From Bacteroidales bacterium (GTDB lineage: Bacteria; Bacteroidota; Bacteroidia; Bacteroidales; 4484-276), in contig JAOZMX010000007.1 in the NCBI GenBank assembly GCA_029934065.1, positions 1 through 35,580 on the forward strand: 35,580 nt of DNA, read 5' to 3'. This document shows, in pieces, positions 33,823-35,580 of this stretch; the first letter of the stretch is position 1, and every line of letters begins with the position of its first letter. Position numbers and translations under genes: made by a program. The notes below the pieces were generated by a model, which worked only from the letters and a program-made list of their open reading frames with translations, was not told the origin of the DNA and searched no databases.

Positions 33823-35355
33823 TTAAGGGAATACGATCGAGCCGTCCGCGGTGGTTTTAACAAAATATGCTTTGCCGGGTTCTAACCATTCTAAAGTGTA
33901 AATGTTTTTTGACGGCCAATAAATTTTATTTCCGGCAACCTCTTTTACAATGATCAATGTATTTTGCATATTTTCGAACAAACCGGAAACGGAAATATTA
34001 TTTCGGTGTAATACCGGGATCAGATTCCATCCGGTGGCAAGAGCAATTTCTTTCGAAACCGGCATGGCTCCATCGATTTCCAAAGTTATGCCGGTGTTGG
34101 TTTTAATGCTGTAACCTTCAAAAGTATTCCATTCTCCTATGGTATTCGTGCCGGATTCGGGATAGAAAAACCCGTTTGAATTTTCGAGGATGATCATGTT
34201 GTTGATGACATTTTGAAACACAATGGTTAAATCTGTATTTTCAGGGATCAGATACCCCGAAAGCCCGCTCCATCCCGGCGGGATGATGATGGTTTGGGTT
34301 TCGGGTAAAACGGTAATATAATCTTCTTTGGTTACGGTGGATGTGGTTGCTCCTGAAGTAACGGTTAACGAAACATCGAAAGTTCCGTAGGAGTTATAGG
34401 TTATTAAAGGATTTTCGGAGGTTGATGAGGCAGGATTTCCACCTTCGAATGTCCATTGGAATGATTCGGGATTTCCTGTGGAGTTATCAAAAAACTGAAT
34501 GTTTTCTCCCATCGGAATTGTTGTAGCCCCTGCAATGAAATCGGCTGACAGATTTTGCTGTACCTTGAGAATATTGAATCCGTAAATCCCCCATGAATAA
34601 TTATTTGACAAGCCTCTCCACTGATACCAGTGAATTGATTGATCCCACGTATCGTAAATGGCATAAAGCATATTATCTTCATCGTATCCGATGCCCGTCA
34701 CAAAATGATCGGTGTATCCGTTGCCGTCGCTGTCAACAAGAAGAACAACCGGCCGGTTGTGGTCAATCTCGTTGATGTATTTGCTCCAGCTAAAAGAATT
34801 GAACCAGACAAAATTGGTGTTGATGATGTATTCGTCGTTCCTCATCTGGATGTACTGTTCAAATGCAGGGCCGATATCGGAGCTCCAGCTCCATCCCCAA
34901 AAGTTGTTCCTGCTGCTCCATGATGTGTTCATGAAATCGGCGATGCAATTGGAAACATGTGCTCCGCCCAGTTCCGATTTGTCCTGCAAGAGATTCGGGT
35001 AATAGTCGAGTGGCAAAGAATAATCATTGTAATGTTCGTCGTTGGCAATGGCGTTGTTTACATTGCTGTTCTGCACCGAAGCATTGCCCGGAATCAGATC
35101 GGGAAACCCGTGTGTATCGTAATAACCGATGACCATGCCCAAAGCTGTCGGGCCACAACCGTATCGCCATAAATAGGACGGTACGCCACTGATCAGTGTG
35201 GCGCTTTCCGGATTGATGTTTTTAATCCCTTTGTCAACTCCTTCCGGTCTGACAGGGCCGGTGGTGCTCTGCTGTGCAAAAACTTGTTTTTCACCAATCA
35301 GCATCAATATCAAGACTAAAAGAACAAAAGGCATTATTTTTAAAAACTGTTTCAT
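33823..35355 (-). CDS. Secreted C39-like cysteine peptidase with PKD domain and repeat tail
   Basis: The 510-residue protein has a signal peptide ending VFAQQ (about residue 29). Residues 55-260 look like a C39-type papain-fold peptidase: WRYGCGPTALGMVIGYYD (C67 nucleophile), TDHFVTGIGYD (H217) and AIYDTW (D235). A PKD domain occupies about 272-352 (FFDNSTGNPESFQWTFEGG). The tail has two related modules built around GWSGLSGYLIPE and GWNLIPVL. It is probably a cell-envelope or extracellular hydrolase. No classic T9SS sorting domain ends the protein (it stops at TTADGSIVFP), so the final location is uncertain. It is separated from the patatin gene by 99 bases and is likely transcribed alone. 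Confidence 0.82.
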   Translation of the reverse strand: MKQFLKIMPFVLLVLILMLIGEKQVFAQQSTTGPVRPEGVDKGIKNINPESATLISGVPSYLWRYGCGPTALGMVIGYYDTHGFPDLIPGNASVQNSNVNNAIANDEHYNDYSLPLDYYPNLLQDKSELGGAHVSNCIADFMNTSWSSRNNFWGWSWSSDIGPAFEQYIQMRNDEYIINTNFVWFNSFSWSKYINEIDHNRPVVLLVDSDGNGYTDHFVTGIGYDEDNMLYAIYDTWDQSIHWYQWRGLSNNYSWGIYGFNILKVQQNLSADFIAGATTIPMGENIQFFDNSTGNPESFQWTFEGGNPASSTSENPLITYNSYGTFDVSLTVTSGATTSTVTKEDYITVLPETQTIIIPPGWSGLSGYLIPENTDLTIVFQNVINNMIILENSNGFFYPESGTNTIGEWNTFEGYSIKTNTGITLEIDGAMPVSKEIALATGWNLIPVLHRNNISVSGLFENMQNTLIIVKEVAGNKIYWPSKNIYTLEWLEPGKAYFVKTTADGSIVFP

Positions 35356-35516
35356 GTTTGTATCAAGTTTAATATGTTTTGAGAAATATGACCGAAAAGC
35401 AATTTTTCCGGTTCGTTGTTTTACTTTGTAAAATTAATAAGTTACGGAAACTTCAAAGATAAAGGAGCAGTTTATTTTTCCATGAAGGGACATAATACGT
35501 TTTTAGTTTCAGTCCG

Positions 35517-35580
35517 TCAATGCTTTCCCTTCATCACCCTTTCGAGTTCTGCCGTTGCACTTTCCCAGTCGTAATTGTTG
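35517..35580 (-). CDS. C-terminal fragment of a gene running off the window
   Basis: Only 20 codons and the TGA are visible: NNYDWESATAELERVMKGKH. The YDWE and AELERV pattern resembles the last helix of many group 4 glycosyltransferases, but the evidence is too short to assign. The 161 bases between this stop and the C39-like gene hold no recognised element beyond AT-rich sequence. Confidence 0.5.
   Translation of the reverse strand, partial: NNYDWESATAELERVMKGKH

Overview
The window comes from a member of the Bacteroidota, most likely a Bacteroidales/Marinilabiliales-like lineage. Several signs agree: TAnnTTTG-type -7 promoter boxes before many genes, few Shine-Dalgarno sites, a carboxypeptidase-regulatory-domain TonB-dependent receptor, PorV-like and type IX secretion (T9SS)-like surface proteins, a Reg_prop/Y_Y_Y/LytS-type sensor kinase with a LytTR regulator, and a DUF3307-SatD gene pair. 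No rRNA, tRNA, CRISPR array, transposase or phage gene was recognised. Most of the window looks like ordinary chromosome.

Layout. 1-3927 (minus): an edge-truncated YhbP/UPF0306 protein, preceded by a large exported protein that joins a peptidase-MA-like region, a TolB-like propeller and an Omp85-like barrel. 4100-4741 (plus): an MBL-fold hydrolase. 4742-5317: the only gene-free stretch over 300 bases, built of several kinds of short repeat. 5318-5989 (minus): a YedK/HMCES protein. 6119-7546 (plus): ahcY, followed by a bidirectional terminator shared with a convergent Rieske-like lipoprotein. 8241-12908 (plus): a giant propeller sensor kinase, its LytTR response regulator and a coupled small membrane protein. 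13021-22180 (plus): a three-gene surface module of TonB-dependent receptor, 1.4-kilo-residue exported protein with a T9SS-CTD-like end, and PorV-like barrel. 22288-26280 (plus): greA with a hairpin leader, then the compact operon HIT-nadB-TPR protein-secG. 26477-28447 (plus): groES-groEL. 28499-33723 (minus): a probable five-gene operon, transcribed in the order patatin, ettA, satD-like, DUF3307, amidohydrolase, with an evenly spaced palindrome array between satD and the DUF3307 gene. 33823-35355 (minus): a secreted C39-like cysteine peptidase with a PKD domain. 35517-35580 (minus): the C-terminal scrap of another gene.

How the genes fit together. Housekeeping functions (S-adenosylhomocysteine recycling, NAD synthesis, protein export, chaperonin, transcript cleavage, translational throttling) alternate with envelope functions (OM receptor, T9SS-type cargo, PorV paralogue, Omp85-like fusion, lipoprotein). 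The best candidates for undescribed biology are: (a) the TonB-receptor/CTD-cargo/PorV-paralogue triad as a dedicated surface export or uptake device; (b) the SatD-like protein, which has class III cyclase-like motifs plus a helix-turn-helix, paired with a multi-pass DUF3307 membrane protein; (c) the greA leader, where the only recognisable promoter lies upstream of a terminator-like hairpin; and (d) the 29-bp-period palindrome array, which supplies the last codons and stop of satD. All functional calls are by eye, from motifs and family knowledge. No database search was run.
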